The notes beneath the pieces were generated by a model that searched no databases, was not told where the DNA came from, and worked only from the letters and a program-made list of their open reading frames with translations. Made by a program: the position numbers and the translations under genes. 64,000 nt of DNA, taken from the NCBI GenBank assembly GCA_965267425.1, contig OZ253959.1:1054001-1118000 (forward strand), written 5' to 3'. This document shows positions 1-8,622 of this stretch, piece after piece (position 1 is the stretch's first letter; each line of letters starts with the position of its first letter). Origin of the DNA: G965267425 sp965267425 (GTDB lineage Bacteria > Bacteroidota > Bacteroidia > Flavobacteriales_E > Vicingaceae).

Positions 1-1
1 T

Positions 2-1540
2 TACGGTATCATTTTGTTTGTATTCCTTCTTAACTTGTTTATGTTCTTGATCATTAGGGAAAGAGCCAATTTGCATTACCTACTGTATTTGTTTGGCTTG
101 GGATTGCTGCAATTGTCGCTGGCCGGTTTTGCGTTTGAATATATATGGCCTGATAGTCCTTTTCTTGCGAACCGTTCTCTGCCATTTCTTGCCTCTTTTT
201 CAATTTACTATTTGATCTTGTTTTCAAGAAACTTTTTGGAAGTATCCAAGTTCATGCCTCGTATGGACAAACTATTGAAATATATGCAATGGTTGGTTAT
301 TTCTGCCTTGGTGACTTCTTTGATTCAGAGTGTTACTTTTCTTCAATATTCAATTCTTACCATCAATATTTCAGCCCTCTTGCTGAACGTGCTCATCATT
401 TGGATTTCAATTTATATCCTTAGGCAAGGCTTTAAACCCGCACGATATTTTGTACTTGCATTTGTAGTGCTTATAGCCAGTGTATTTGGCTTCGTATTTA
501 AGAACTTTGGCATTCTACCCAATAATTTTCTGACCGAATTCGGTATTCAAATAGGTTCCGCTTTGGAGGTTGTGTTGTTGTCTTTTGCGGTAGTTGATAA
601 ATTCAAACGGTTTAAGGATGAGGCCATAGCTAAAGTTGAAGAGATCAACAGAATTAAAAGTTTGGCAAACATTGAGTTGGAGAAAAAAGTGAAAGAACGG
701 ACTGAAGAAATTCGAATTCAAAAAGATGAGTTGGCTGAAAAAAATAAAAACATTCTGGATAGCATTCAATATGCCAGCAGAATTCAAAAAGCACTTTTAC
801 CGCCAGAAGATAGTTGGAACCAGGCCTTTTCTGATTCCTATGTTTTATATATGCCAAAAGACATCGTAAGTGGAGATTTTTACTGGCTTCAATCCGAAGG
901 TCAACTATTGCATGTAGCGGCAGTGGATTGCACCGGTCATGGAGTACCCGGGGCATTCATGAGCATTGTTGGTGTAAACGGATTAAACAGAGCCATTAAA
1001 ATCCATCACAAAACAAAACCTTCGGAAATATTGGATCACCTTAACGGAGCTGTCATGGAATCGTTACAACAGAACAATATTACAGGAGTTAAAGATGGAA
1101 TGGACATTGCTCTTTGTTCGTTTGACAAGGGGTTTAAAAAAGTACAATTTTCAGGGGCGTTCAACCCTTTGTATATTATACGAAAGGAGTGGGGTGATGA
1201 TCATTCGTATGAATTAATTGAAGATCAATTATTGGAAATTAAAAGCACGAAACATGCCATTGGTAGCGAATATTTGAATGATGAGATTCCGTATCAAAAT
1301 TTTGAATTTGAGTTGCAATCCGGAGATATCATCGTACTGTTTTCGGATGGGTTTGCAGATCAATTTGGGGGACCCAAGAATAAAAAATTCAAATATTCGA
1401 CATTCAAAAAATTACTCATTGAAATAAGCCCATTGCCCATGGATGAGCAACACCATAGATTAAAAGAATCATTTGATAATTGGATGGGTAAAAATGAGCA
1501 AGTTGATGACGTTTGTGTCATCGGTATCAGAGTGCCATAA
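2..1540 (+). CDS. 7TM sensor with SpoIIE (PP2C-type) phosphatase domain, 5'-truncated
   Basis: The frame is open from base 2 with no convincing start, so the gene begins before the window. A TTG at 14 is an internal codon of a transmembrane stretch. About 190 residues of hydrophobic helices come first, in the style of a 7TMR-DISM membrane module. A charged coiled coil follows (about residues 200-255, rich in KVKERTEEI-like heptads), then a C-terminal SpoIIE/RsbU-type phosphatase with GDFYW, DCTGHGVPGAFMS and FSDGFADQFGG, which supply the usual metal-binding Asp/Gly positions. Family knowledge: such proteins sense a signal at the membrane and dephosphorylate a partner-switch protein. No partner gene is visible here. 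The 3' end overlaps the convergent pseudouridine synthase by 14 bases. Confidence 0.85.
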   Translation, partial: YGIILFVFLLNLFMFLIIRERANLHYLLYLFGLGLLQLSLAGFAFEYIWPDSPFLANRSLPFLASFSIYYLILFSRNFLEVSKFMPRMDKLLKYMQWLVISALVTSLIQSVTFLQYSILTINISALLLNVLIIWISIYILRQGFKPARYFVLAFVVLIASVFGFVFKNFGILPNNFLTEFGIQIGSALEVVLLSFAVVDKFKRFKDEAIAKVEEINRIKSLANIELEKKVKERTEEIRIQKDELAEKNKNILDSIQYASRIQKALLPPEDSWNQAFSDSYVLYMPKDIVSGDFYWLQSEGQLLHVAAVDCTGHGVPGAFMSIVGVNGLNRAIKIHHKTKPSEILDHLNGAVMESLQQNNITGVKDGMDIALCSFDKGFKKVQFSGAFNPLYIIRKEWGDDHSYELIEDQLLEIKSTKHAIGSEYLNDEIPYQNFEFELQSGDIIVLFSDGFADQFGGPKNKKFKYSTFKKLLIEISPLPMDEQHHRLKESFDNWMGKNEQVDDVCVIGIRVP

Positions 1541-2231
1541 ATTCAATATGTTCCCATTGCATTCCAGGTGGAGGAGCTTCTAACTCCAGAAGTTCTTTTT
1601 TAACCGGATGTACAAAGCTTATTTTTCTACTGTGCAAACTAATGGATGCATCCGGATTGCTTCTTGGAAATCCATATTTTAAATCACCTTTAATTGGACA
1701 TCCTATATGGGATAACTGTACTCGAATTTGATGATGTCTTCCAGTTTCTAATTCAACTTCTACCAGTGTGTATGTTTTCGAAGAACCCTTAATTGCATAA
1801 TGAAGGATGGCTTCTTTGGCACCGTCAACTTTGGCGTCTACCACAAACGATTTGTTCTTCTCATTGTTTTTCTTCAAAAAATGGCGCAAACTACCGTTTT
1901 CTTCAGGAGGCGCCTTTTTTACCAAAGCCCAATAGGTTTTGTTTACCTGCTTTGATTTAAATAGCTCATTCATTCGCGAAAGCGCTTTTGATGTTCTGGC
2001 GAACACAACAATACCACTGGTTGGTCTGTCCAATCGATGGACCAAACCCAAAAAAACGTTTCCGGGTTTATTGTATTTTTTTTTGAGGTATTCTTTTAGA
2101 AGATCAACCAAAGGAACATCGCCGGTTTTGTCACCTTGAACAATATCTCCAGGTCGTTTATTGACAATTAGTAAGTGGTTGTCTTCATATAGGATCTCCG
2201 GAATAGCTGACATATAATCAGTATGCTTCAT
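1527..2231 (-). CDS. RluA-family RNA pseudouridine synthase
   Basis: A 234-aa protein of the RluA/C/D family, which isomerises uridine to pseudouridine in rRNA or tRNA. The signature HRLDRPTSG is present with the catalytic Asp at about residue 68. Later family blocks include YWALVKK, a GRxHQIRVQLSHIGCPIKGD-type stretch and LHSRKISF. There is no N-terminal S4 domain, so it is a short single-domain member and its RNA target cannot be told from sequence. The ATG at 2231 lies inside the last codons of panB (14-base overlap), so the two are probably co-transcribed. An in-frame ATG at 2213 would remove the overlap. The 3' end overlaps the convergent phosphatase gene. Confidence 0.9.
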   Translation of the reverse strand: MKHTDYMSAIPEILYEDNHLLIVNKRPGDIVQGDKTGDVPLVDLLKEYLKKKYNKPGNVFLGLVHRLDRPTSGIVVFARTSKALSRMNELFKSKQVNKTYWALVKKAPPEENGSLRHFLKKNNEKNKSFVVDAKVDGAKEAILHYAIKGSSKTYTLVEVELETGRHHQIRVQLSHIGCPIKGDLKYGFPRSNPDASISLHSRKISFVHPVKKELLELEAPPPGMQWEHIEFMAL

Positions 2232-3036
2232 TTTTGTTGGGGAAATCTATGGATTTCACATCTCGTATATAGGCTTTGATAGAATCACCAATTTCTTCGT
2301 ACAATTTGTGATACCTTCTTAGAAATCTAGGATGGAAATCATGGGTAATGCCCAACATGTCGTGTAGCACCAATACCTGACCATCAACACCAGAACCTGC
2401 GCCAATTCCAATGGTAGGGATTTTTAATTTTTTTGAAACTTCTTCACCCAATTTCGCCGGTATTTTTTCGAGAACTATGGAGAAACAACCTGCTTCTTCC
2501 AGCAAGGCAGCATCGTGCAACAATTTTTTTGCTTCTTCCTCTTCTTTGGCTCTTACCACATAAGTACCAAACTTGTAAATCGACTGCGGAGTCAATCCCA
2601 GATGACCCATAACTGGAATTCCTGCAGAAATAATTCGTTGCACACTTTCCAGCACTTCAGCACCTCCCTCCAGTTTCACCGCATGAGCACCGGACTCTTT
2701 CATGATACGAATGGCAGACGCCAATGCTTCTTTTGAATTCCCCTGGTAAGTTCCAAACGGTAAGTCTACAACAACCAATGCGCGATCAATGCCTCGCACA
2801 ACTGACGATGCGTGGTAAATCATCTGATCGAGTGTAATGGGTAAGGTGGTTTCATGACCTGCCATTACATTTGAAGCAGAGTCACCAACAAGAATCACAT
2901 CAATTCCAGCTGAATCAATGATTTTGGTCATGGAATAGTCATAGGAAGTGAGCATTGAAATTTTTTCACCTTTCAATTTCATTTCTTGCAAAACATGCGT
3001 AGTAACACGCTTTATTTGATCATTGTGGACAGACAT
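2218..3036 (-). CDS. panB: 3-methyl-2-oxobutanoate hydroxymethyltransferase
   Basis: A 272-aa protein of normal PanB length. It transfers a hydroxymethyl group from 5,10-methylene-THF to alpha-ketoisovalerate to make ketopantoate, the first committed step of pantothenate and CoA synthesis in the cytoplasm. Visible family blocks are MLTSYDYSMTKIIDSAG, VILVGDSASNVMAGHETT (metal/substrate Asp and Ser), VKLEGG, MGHLGLTPQ and IPTIGIGAGSGVDGQVLV. It is first in a two-gene minus-strand unit with the RluA-type gene. A probable Bacteroidota promoter lies about 20 bases upstream. No panC or panD is nearby. Confidence 0.95.
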   Translation of the reverse strand: MSVHNDQIKRVTTHVLQEMKLKGEKISMLTSYDYSMTKIIDSAGIDVILVGDSASNVMAGHETTLPITLDQMIYHASSVVRGIDRALVVVDLPFGTYQGNSKEALASAIRIMKESGAHAVKLEGGAEVLESVQRIISAGIPVMGHLGLTPQSIYKFGTYVVRAKEEEEAKKLLHDAALLEEAGCFSIVLEKIPAKLGEEVSKKLKIPTIGIGAGSGVDGQVLVLHDMLGITHDFHPRFLRRYHKLYEEIGDSIKAYIRDVKSIDFPNKNEAY

Positions 3037-3056
3037 CTCTTGTTGAAATTAGAAAA

Positions 3057-3084
3057 CAAAACTACAAAATAACCGTTGTAACAA
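3057..3084 (-). promoter_or_regulatory. Probable panB promoter (Bacteroidota type)
   Basis: On the minus strand a -7 element TAGTTTTG (3064 to 3057) matches TAnnTTTG exactly. A TTG at 3084-3082 lies 17 bases upstream of it, against an expected spacing of 19. It sits 20 bases before the panB ATG. The spacing is slightly short, so this is tentative. Confidence 0.4.
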
Positions 3085-3149
3085 TTAAAATAATAAATTT
3101 GCCTTGATTGTCACTATGCCCTATCTATCCCGTTAAGAGTTTTAAGATT

Positions 3150-4232
3150 ATGAAAAAGTATGCTTTGCATTTGATTTGGGCAACTATGTTGTTCACAAGT
3201 TGTGAGACGGAGATAGATTTGATTGCTGATCCAGTAGAAACAGCGGTGATTTACGGAACGTTGAGTCCTAACGATTCTGCTCAATACATAAAAATTAATC
3301 CAACATTTGTAGGTGAAAAAGATGCGGCTGATTTAGCACAGGATCCCAACACCATCAATTACGATGATATTTTGGATGTGAAATTAGTTAACCTAAGTTC
3401 AGATCAGGAGTATTCTTTAGTTCGTACGTTGAACGAAATTCCCAAAGACGAAGGTTATTTTACAAATGATGCTAATGTATTGTACAAGTTAAGTACACCA
3501 TTGGACATCAATGATCAGTTCCTGCGGGAACCTGTTACCAGCATTCTTGATCCGGAATCCAGGTATAAGATTTTGGTGACAAACAAAGAATCCGGTGAAG
3601 AATTTTGGTCGGAAACGAATATACTTGACGTGAACAATCAAACCATTTCGCGTCCTCGTTCATCTTCTCCGAAACAACGTATTTCATTTGCTTCCGAATT
3701 TGAATACATTGAATATACATTTCGGTTTACGCCAGTTGAACATGCGTATCGATACGAATTATACCTGGTATTTAATTATCAGGAATTGAGGGATCCGGAT
3801 ACATCAAACAATCCGGTTGAGCAAATTGAAATCTTAATTGGAGAGGCAAAAGGGACCACGAACGTAAGTGAAAATGTCAATATCGTTTATGATGGTGAGC
3901 AATTTTATCAGAAAATCAGAAATGAATTGGGAGATGGTGATGATGTATTGCGCTTGGGTAATGTTGTTGATTTGAAATTGGTGGCTGTTTGTGAAGACAT
4001 AAGTACATATGCTGATGCCAGTGCGCCGTCTAACAGTATTGTTCAGGAACGTCCTACGTTTACCAACATAGAAAACGGATTGGGAATATTTGGATGCCGA
4101 TCTGTCATGTATTTCAATGGATATTACCTAAACGAAGATTCTTCTAAGGAATTAAGAGAAGGTGAATATACTGCTCCATTAAATTTCTGCTCTGTCAGAT
4201 ACAATACGGTTGCCAACTATAATTGCGATTAA
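3150..4232 (+). CDS. DUF4249-like outer-surface lipoprotein
   Basis: The ATG at 3150 gives a 360-aa protein with a clean lipoprotein signal: MKKYALHLIW, then a hydrophobic run ending in LFTSC with the acylated Cys at residue 18. A longer frame from a TTG at 3108 would spoil the signal peptide. The mature part begins ETEIDL and continues with VIYGTLSPNDSAQYIKI, which resembles the start of DUF4249 lipoproteins of Bacteroidota, predicted beta-sandwich proteins often found beside TonB-dependent receptors. No receptor is adjacent here. Four Cys cluster near the C-terminus (CRSV, CSVR and CD are visible). The function is unknown. It is transcribed divergently from panB. Confidence 0.75.
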   Translation: MKKYALHLIWATMLFTSCETEIDLIADPVETAVIYGTLSPNDSAQYIKINPTFVGEKDAADLAQDPNTINYDDILDVKLVNLSSDQEYSLVRTLNEIPKDEGYFTNDANVLYKLSTPLDINDQFLREPVTSILDPESRYKILVTNKESGEEFWSETNILDVNNQTISRPRSSSPKQRISFASEFEYIEYTFRFTPVEHAYRYELYLVFNYQELRDPDTSNNPVEQIEILIGEAKGTTNVSENVNIVYDGEQFYQKIRNELGDGDDVLRLGNVVDLKLVAVCEDISTYADASAPSNSIVQERPTFTNIENGLGIFGCRSVMYFNGYYLNEDSSKELREGEYTAPLNFCSVRYNTVANYNCD

Positions 4233-4283
4233 CTGCCGTATTGTCATTTCTTTTATCCATTTTATTTAATGTGTGTCAGGTAT

Positions 4284-4303
4284 TGTGACAAAATTTCGTC
4301 ACA
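4284..4303. promoter_or_regulatory. Near-perfect 20-bp palindrome upstream of dnaK
   Basis: The half-sites TGTGAC and GTCACA are separated by AAAATTTC, and 18 of 20 positions are self-complementary. It lies about 70 bases before the dnaK start. It is not a CIRCE element, and its TGTGA/TCACA halves are 10 bases apart rather than the 6 of a Crp site. A dimeric repressor or activator operator for the chaperone gene is an inference. Confidence 0.45.
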
Positions 4304-4331
4304 TCACTTGATTTTAGGGTTGGCATAATGA

Positions 4332-4343
4332 TTGATTAATCAA
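4332..4343. promoter_or_regulatory. Perfect 12-bp palindrome before dnaK
   Basis: TTGATTAATCAA is fully self-complementary and lies about 30 bases before the dnaK start, inside the expected promoter/leader. It could be a second operator site. A 12-bp AT-rich palindrome can also arise by chance. Confidence 0.25.
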
Positions 4344-4375
4344 ATGCGAACACTGATGAATTTAAAAACATAATG

Positions 4376-6295
4376 ATGAGCAAAATAATAGGAATAGATT
4401 TAGGAACAACCAACTCTTGTGTTGCTGTGATGGAGGGGAATGAACCCGTGGTGATTCCTAATAGTGAAGGTAAAAGAACAACACCTTCTATTGTAGCTTT
4501 TATAGAAGGAGGAGAAAGAAAGGTTGGTGACCCGGCTAAAAGACAGGCAATTACCAATCCTGAGCAAACCATTTATTCGATAAAGCGTTTCATGGGAAGT
4601 TCTTTTACAGAAATGAGTAAAGAAGTTTCCAGAGTACCATATAAAATTGAAAAAGGATCAAACGATACTTCCAGAGTTAAAATTGGTGACAGACAATATA
4701 GCCCGCAGGAAATTTCTGCCATGGTTCTTCAGAAAATGAAGAAAACGGCAGAAGATTATTTGGGTTCATCTGTAGCAGAAGCAGTAATCACTGTTCCGGC
4801 TTATTTTAATGATGCACAACGTCAGGCAACCAAAGAAGCTGGTGAAATAGCAGGACTTAAGGTGCGAAGAATTATAAACGAACCAACAGCTGCGTCACTA
4901 GCATATGGCCTTGACAAAAGAAATAAGGACATGAAAATTGTGGTGTTTGACTGTGGTGGTGGAACACATGATGTTTCTATTCTTGAGTTGGGAGATGGTG
5001 TATTTGAAGTGAAGTCTACAGACGGTGATACTCACCTTGGTGGAGATGATTTTGACCAAGTAATCATCGATTGGTTGGCTGAAGAGTTTAAGAAAGATGA
5101 AGACATTGACTTGCGTCAGGATCCAATGGCATTGCAACGTTTGAAAGAAGCTGCTGAAAAGGCTAAAATTGAACTATCCAGTTCAACGCAAACGGAAATC
5201 AATTTGCCATATGTTACGGCTACGGCTTCCGGACCTAAACACCTTGTTCGAAATTTCACAAGAGCAAATTTTGAACAACTTGCTGATTCTTTAATTAAAA
5301 GAACAATTGAACCATGTAAAACAGCACTTAAAGAAGCAGGAATGGGTGCAAATGATATCGACGAAGTAATTCTCGTTGGTGGTTCAACTAGAATTCCAGC
5401 CATCCAAGAAGCAGTGAAGAGCTTTTTTGGAAAAGAGCCGTCAAAAGGAGTTAATCCCGATGAGGTAGTGGCAGTTGGTGCTGCTATACAAGGTGGTGTA
5501 TTAACAGGTGAAGTTAAAGATGTCTTGTTATTAGATGTAACACCTTTGTCATTGGGTATTGAAACCATGGGAGGAGTGATGACCAAATTAATTGAGTCAA
5601 ATACAACCATTCCTACCAAAAAAGCAGAAGTATTTTCTACTGCAGCAGATAATCAACCATCGGTTGAGATTCATGTATTGCAAGGAGAAAGACCAATGGC
5701 CAATGGAAACAAAACCATTGGTAAGTTCCATTTGGATGGAATTCCACCTGCCCCAAGAGGTGTTCCTCAAATTGAAGTGACATTTGACATTGACGCAAAC
5801 GGAATACTTAACGTATCTGCAAAAGATAAAGCTACTGGAAAAGAGCAAAGTATTCGAATTGAAGCATCTTCTGGATTAAGTGATGATGAAATCGAAAAGA
5901 TGAAACGTGAAGCTGAAGAAAATGCAGAAAGTGATCAGCAGGAAAAAGAGAAAATTGACAAACTCAATGCTGCTGATAGCACCATTTTCCAAACAGAAAA
6001 ACAGTTGAAAGAATTCGGTGATAAACTTCCAGATGAAAAGAAGCAACCGATTGAGGAGGCATTGGAAGAATTGAAAAAAGTTCACCAAGCGCAAGATTTG
6101 GATGGAATTGATGCAGCCATGGAGAAGTTGAATACTGTATTCCAGACAGCAGCGCAAGAAATGTATGCCAATGCGGGACAGGATGGAGCAGCACCAGGTG
6201 CTGATCCCAATGCTGCAGGAGATGCACAAGCTGGAGGTGAAGACGAAGTCACAGATGTGGATTTTGAAGAAGTTACGGAAGACGATAAGAAGTAA
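4376..6295 (+). CDS. dnaK: Chaperone protein DnaK (Hsp70)
   Basis: A 639-aa Hsp70 that uses ATP cycles to fold and protect cytoplasmic proteins with DnaJ and GrpE. The start at 4376 gives MSKIIGIDLGTTNSCVAV as in relatives. An extra ATG sits directly upstream at 4373. ATPase motifs are GIDLGTTNS, the phosphate-2 loop FDCGGGTHDVS (a variant common in Flavobacteriia in place of DLGGGTFDVS) and VGGSTRIPAIQ. The linker DVLLLDVTPLSLGIETMGG leads into the substrate-binding domain and helical lid. The tail is Gly/Ala-rich and ends DFEEVTEDDKK, a slight variant of EEVD-like bacterial tails. It is monocistronic: two palindromes lie upstream, an intrinsic terminator follows, and no dnaJ or grpE is adjacent. 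Confidence 0.98.
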   Translation: MSKIIGIDLGTTNSCVAVMEGNEPVVIPNSEGKRTTPSIVAFIEGGERKVGDPAKRQAITNPEQTIYSIKRFMGSSFTEMSKEVSRVPYKIEKGSNDTSRVKIGDRQYSPQEISAMVLQKMKKTAEDYLGSSVAEAVITVPAYFNDAQRQATKEAGEIAGLKVRRIINEPTAASLAYGLDKRNKDMKIVVFDCGGGTHDVSILELGDGVFEVKSTDGDTHLGGDDFDQVIIDWLAEEFKKDEDIDLRQDPMALQRLKEAAEKAKIELSSSTQTEINLPYVTATASGPKHLVRNFTRANFEQLADSLIKRTIEPCKTALKEAGMGANDIDEVILVGGSTRIPAIQEAVKSFFGKEPSKGVNPDEVVAVGAAIQGGVLTGEVKDVLLLDVTPLSLGIETMGGVMTKLIESNTTIPTKKAEVFSTAADNQPSVEIHVLQGERPMANGNKTIGKFHLDGIPPAPRGVPQIEVTFDIDANGILNVSAKDKATGKEQSIRIEASSGLSDDEIEKMKREAEENAESDQQEKEKIDKLNAADSTIFQTEKQLKEFGDKLPDEKKQPIEEALEELKKVHQAQDLDGIDAAMEKLNTVFQTAAQEMYANAGQDGAAPGADPNAAGDAQAGGEDEVTDVDFEEVTEDDKK

Positions 6296-6315
6296 TCACT
6301 TCAACCAAATAAATG

Positions 6316-6342
6316 AAAGGGACTGCTTAAGTCCCTTTTTTT
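6316..6342 (+). terminator. Intrinsic terminator of dnaK
   Basis: A 9-bp stem AAAGGGACT/AGTCCCTTT with a 5-base loop GCTTA runs into a T tract, 21 bases after the dnaK stop. This is a classical rho-independent terminator. Confidence 0.9.
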
Positions 6343-6417
6343 ATGCCAACAAAATAATGTTGAAGCAATCTGATTTAATCGAATCCATTACGTATTAATT
6401 TTTTGTAAGTTGGCAGT

Positions 6418-7188
6418 ATGTCAAAAAAGAGGTTGATTCTGGTAACAAACGATGATGGATACAGTGCTCCGGGTATCAGAGCATTGGTAAATATTGCCAA
6501 AGAATTTGGTGATGTTGTTGTGATTGCACCGGACAAACCTCAATCTGGAATGGGACATGCCATCACCATCAGTTCTACCATACATTTAAAATCCATAGAA
6601 GTGGAGGGCGCTAAGGGTTATGCCTGTAGTGGCACACCTGTTGATTGTGTTAAATTGGCGGTCAACAAAATTCTCAAAGAAAAGCCTGATCTTGTTGTTT
6701 CTGGAATCAATCATGGCTCCAACTCTTCTGTCAACGTTATATATTCCGGAACCATGTCCGCAGCGGTAGAAGGTGCATTGGAAAATATTCCGGCCATTGG
6801 CTTTTCACTTTGTGATCATTCCATAGATGCAGATTTCAGCGCTGCATGTGTTTATGTGAAACAGATAATTCGTCAGGTGTTGGAGAACGGAATGCCGGAA
6901 AAATCTTGTTTAAATGTGAATATTCCTAAGGTATCTGGAGAATTAATTGAAGGAATTAAAGTGTGCAGACAAGCTGATGCTAATTGGGAAGAAGAGTTTG
7001 ACGAACGGTGCGATCCTCAGGGAAGAACATATTATTGGTTAACCGGTAAATTTGTCAATTATGATCACGGTTCGGATACTGACGAATGGGCACTTGCCAA
7101 TAATTATGTATCAGTAGTGCCCATTAAATATGACATGACTAATCACGATCACTTGGATAAGTTGACATTCCTGGAAGATGAAAACTGA
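6418..7188 (+). CDS. surE: 5'/3'-nucleotidase SurE
   Basis: A 256-aa SurE-family metal-dependent phosphatase that releases phosphate from nucleoside 5'- and 3'-monophosphates. The N-terminal ILVTNDDGYSAPGIRAL carries the metal-binding Asp pair. VVIAPDKPQSGMGHAIT and VSGINHGSNSSVNVIYSGT supply the Ser/Asn ligands, and SAAVEGAL follows. The length is typical. It leads a tight plus-strand set with a small membrane gene (11-base overlap) and lpxB. The surE-lpxB pairing recurs in Bacteroidota. Confidence 0.95.
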   Translation: MSKKRLILVTNDDGYSAPGIRALVNIAKEFGDVVVIAPDKPQSGMGHAITISSTIHLKSIEVEGAKGYACSGTPVDCVKLAVNKILKEKPDLVVSGINHGSNSSVNVIYSGTMSAAVEGALENIPAIGFSLCDHSIDADFSAACVYVKQIIRQVLENGMPEKSCLNVNIPKVSGELIEGIKVCRQADANWEEEFDERCDPQGRTYYWLTGKFVNYDHGSDTDEWALANNYVSVVPIKYDMTNHDHLDKLTFLEDEN

Positions 7189-7474
7189 AAAGTTAAATAC
7201 AACCCTATTCGGATTAATTGCAGGCCTGGTATTTCCGCTTTTTGGGTTATTGGGATTTTATTTAGTGAATTACAATCAACTTTCGGTTGGTGAATTTGTT
7301 CAGTTATTAAATTCTCAAGACATTCTAATTGCATGTATAAGCCTATCAGTAGTGATTAATTTGTTGTTGTTTTTTATTGGCATGTGGACTGAAAACCTTT
7401 ATGCCTCACGAGGAGTTCTCACTGCAACATTTGTTTATGCCATATTTGTATTTATCGCCAAGATTTTCTTTTAA
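7178..7474 (+). CDS. Small three-helix membrane protein between surE and lpxB
   Basis: A 98-aa protein with three hydrophobic segments, at about residues 10-30, 45-68 and 76-96. The segments are LFGLIAGLVFPLFGLLGFYL, ILIACISLSVVINLLLFFIG and GVLTATFVYAIFVFIAKIFF. It has no known motif. It starts inside the end of surE (11-base overlap) and its stop abuts the lpxB ATG with no gap, so the three genes are almost surely translationally coupled. Position suggests a link to lipid A synthesis or its delivery, but that is an inference from context alone. Confidence 0.85.
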   Translation: MKTEKLNTTLFGLIAGLVFPLFGLLGFYLVNYNQLSVGEFVQLLNSQDILIACISLSVVINLLLFFIGMWTENLYASRGVLTATFVYAIFVFIAKIFF

Positions 7475-8596
7475 ATGAAGTATTATGTCATAGCGGGTGA
7501 GGCCTCGGGAGATCTACATGGTTCCAATTTGCTTCGAGAGATCAAGAAAAAAGATCAGGAAGCGGAATTTCGTTCTTGGGGAGGTGATTTGATGAATGAA
7601 CAAGGTGGAAATGTTGTAAAGCATATTCGAGATTTGGCCTTTATGGGGTTCTTGGAAGTTCTTTTAAACTTGAGGACCATTCTGCGCAATATTCGATTTT
7701 GTAAACAAGATATCTTATCATTTCAACCCGATGTAATTGTATTGATCGACTATCCTGGGTTCAATTTACGAATTGCTGAATTTGCACATTCACAAGGAAT
7801 AAAAGTATTCTATTATATCTCACCTCAGGTGTGGGCCTGGAAAAAATCAAGGGTGCATAAAATCAAAAAGTTTGTGGATCGCATGTTTGTGATCTTACCA
7901 TTTGAAAAGCAATTTTATGAATCATTTGGTTATCAAGTGGATTTTGTTGGACATCCTTTATTAGATGCAATTGAGAATCATCAATCTACAAGCAAAGGCA
8001 AAGATAAATTGATCTCAGAGCATCATTTGGAAGACAAAAAAAGTATTGCCATTTTGCCAGGTAGCCGGGAGCAAGAGATTAAAAAAATGCTACCTGTGAT
8101 GATAAATGGACTCAAAGGTTTCGAAGAATATCAGTGGATTGTGGCAGCTGCACCAACCATTCCAGATTCCTATTATCAGGATTTGATTGACTTGAAAAAT
8201 GTAAAATTGGTACGCGGGAAAACCTATGATATTTTAGAGTTTGCGGATGCAGCTGTGGTTACTTCTGGTACAGCGACTTTGGAAACTGGTTTGCTTATGG
8301 TTCCAGAAGTTGTTTGTTACAAAGGGAATTATATTAGTTATCTGATTGCGAGGCAATTAATTGATGTATCGTTTATTTCATTGGTTAATCTTGTGATGGA
8401 GAAAGAAGTGGTGATCGAATTGATTCAACATGAAATGAATGCCAAAGAGATAAATAAGGAACTAACCAAGTTGTTGCGTGACGATAATTATCGAAATGAA
8501 ATGTTAATTAATCTCAATAAATTGCGTGAAAACCTTGGAGGAGTAGGCGCGTCGGAAAGAACGGCATCGTTGATGATTTCATATCTAAGGGACTGA
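7475..8596 (+). CDS. lpxB: Lipid-A-disaccharide synthase
   Basis: A 373-aa GT19 glycosyltransferase. It joins UDP-2,3-diacylglucosamine and lipid X to form lipid A disaccharide-1-phosphate at the inner face of the inner membrane. Signature blocks are AGEASGDLHGSNLL at the N-terminus, DYPGFNLRIA, YYISPQVWAWKKSRVHKIKK, ILPFEKQFYESFG, VGHPLLD and AILPGSREQEIKKMLPV, followed by TSGTATLET in the acceptor/nucleotide region. Length and motif order are normal. The ATG follows the preceding stop directly. Confidence 0.97.
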   Translation: MKYYVIAGEASGDLHGSNLLREIKKKDQEAEFRSWGGDLMNEQGGNVVKHIRDLAFMGFLEVLLNLRTILRNIRFCKQDILSFQPDVIVLIDYPGFNLRIAEFAHSQGIKVFYYISPQVWAWKKSRVHKIKKFVDRMFVILPFEKQFYESFGYQVDFVGHPLLDAIENHQSTSKGKDKLISEHHLEDKKSIAILPGSREQEIKKMLPVMINGLKGFEEYQWIVAAAPTIPDSYYQDLIDLKNVKLVRGKTYDILEFADAAVVTSGTATLETGLLMVPEVVCYKGNYISYLIARQLIDVSFISLVNLVMEKEVVIELIQHEMNAKEINKELTKLLRDDNYRNEMLINLNKLRENLGGVGASERTASLMISYLRD

Positions 8597-8622
8597 TCCA
8601 TTATCAATTACACATTAATTTT

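Noticed and set aside
4284..4303. Reading the dnaK palindrome as a Crp/Fnr-type site or as CIRCE
   Set aside because: TGTGA and TCACA are 10 bases apart, not 6, and the CIRCE sequence TTAGCACTC-N9-GAGTGCTAA is absent.
5116..5619. A 167-codon open frame antisense to dnaK
   Set aside because: Long antisense frames opposite dnaK are a known by-product of its codon use. No signal, motif or start context supports it.
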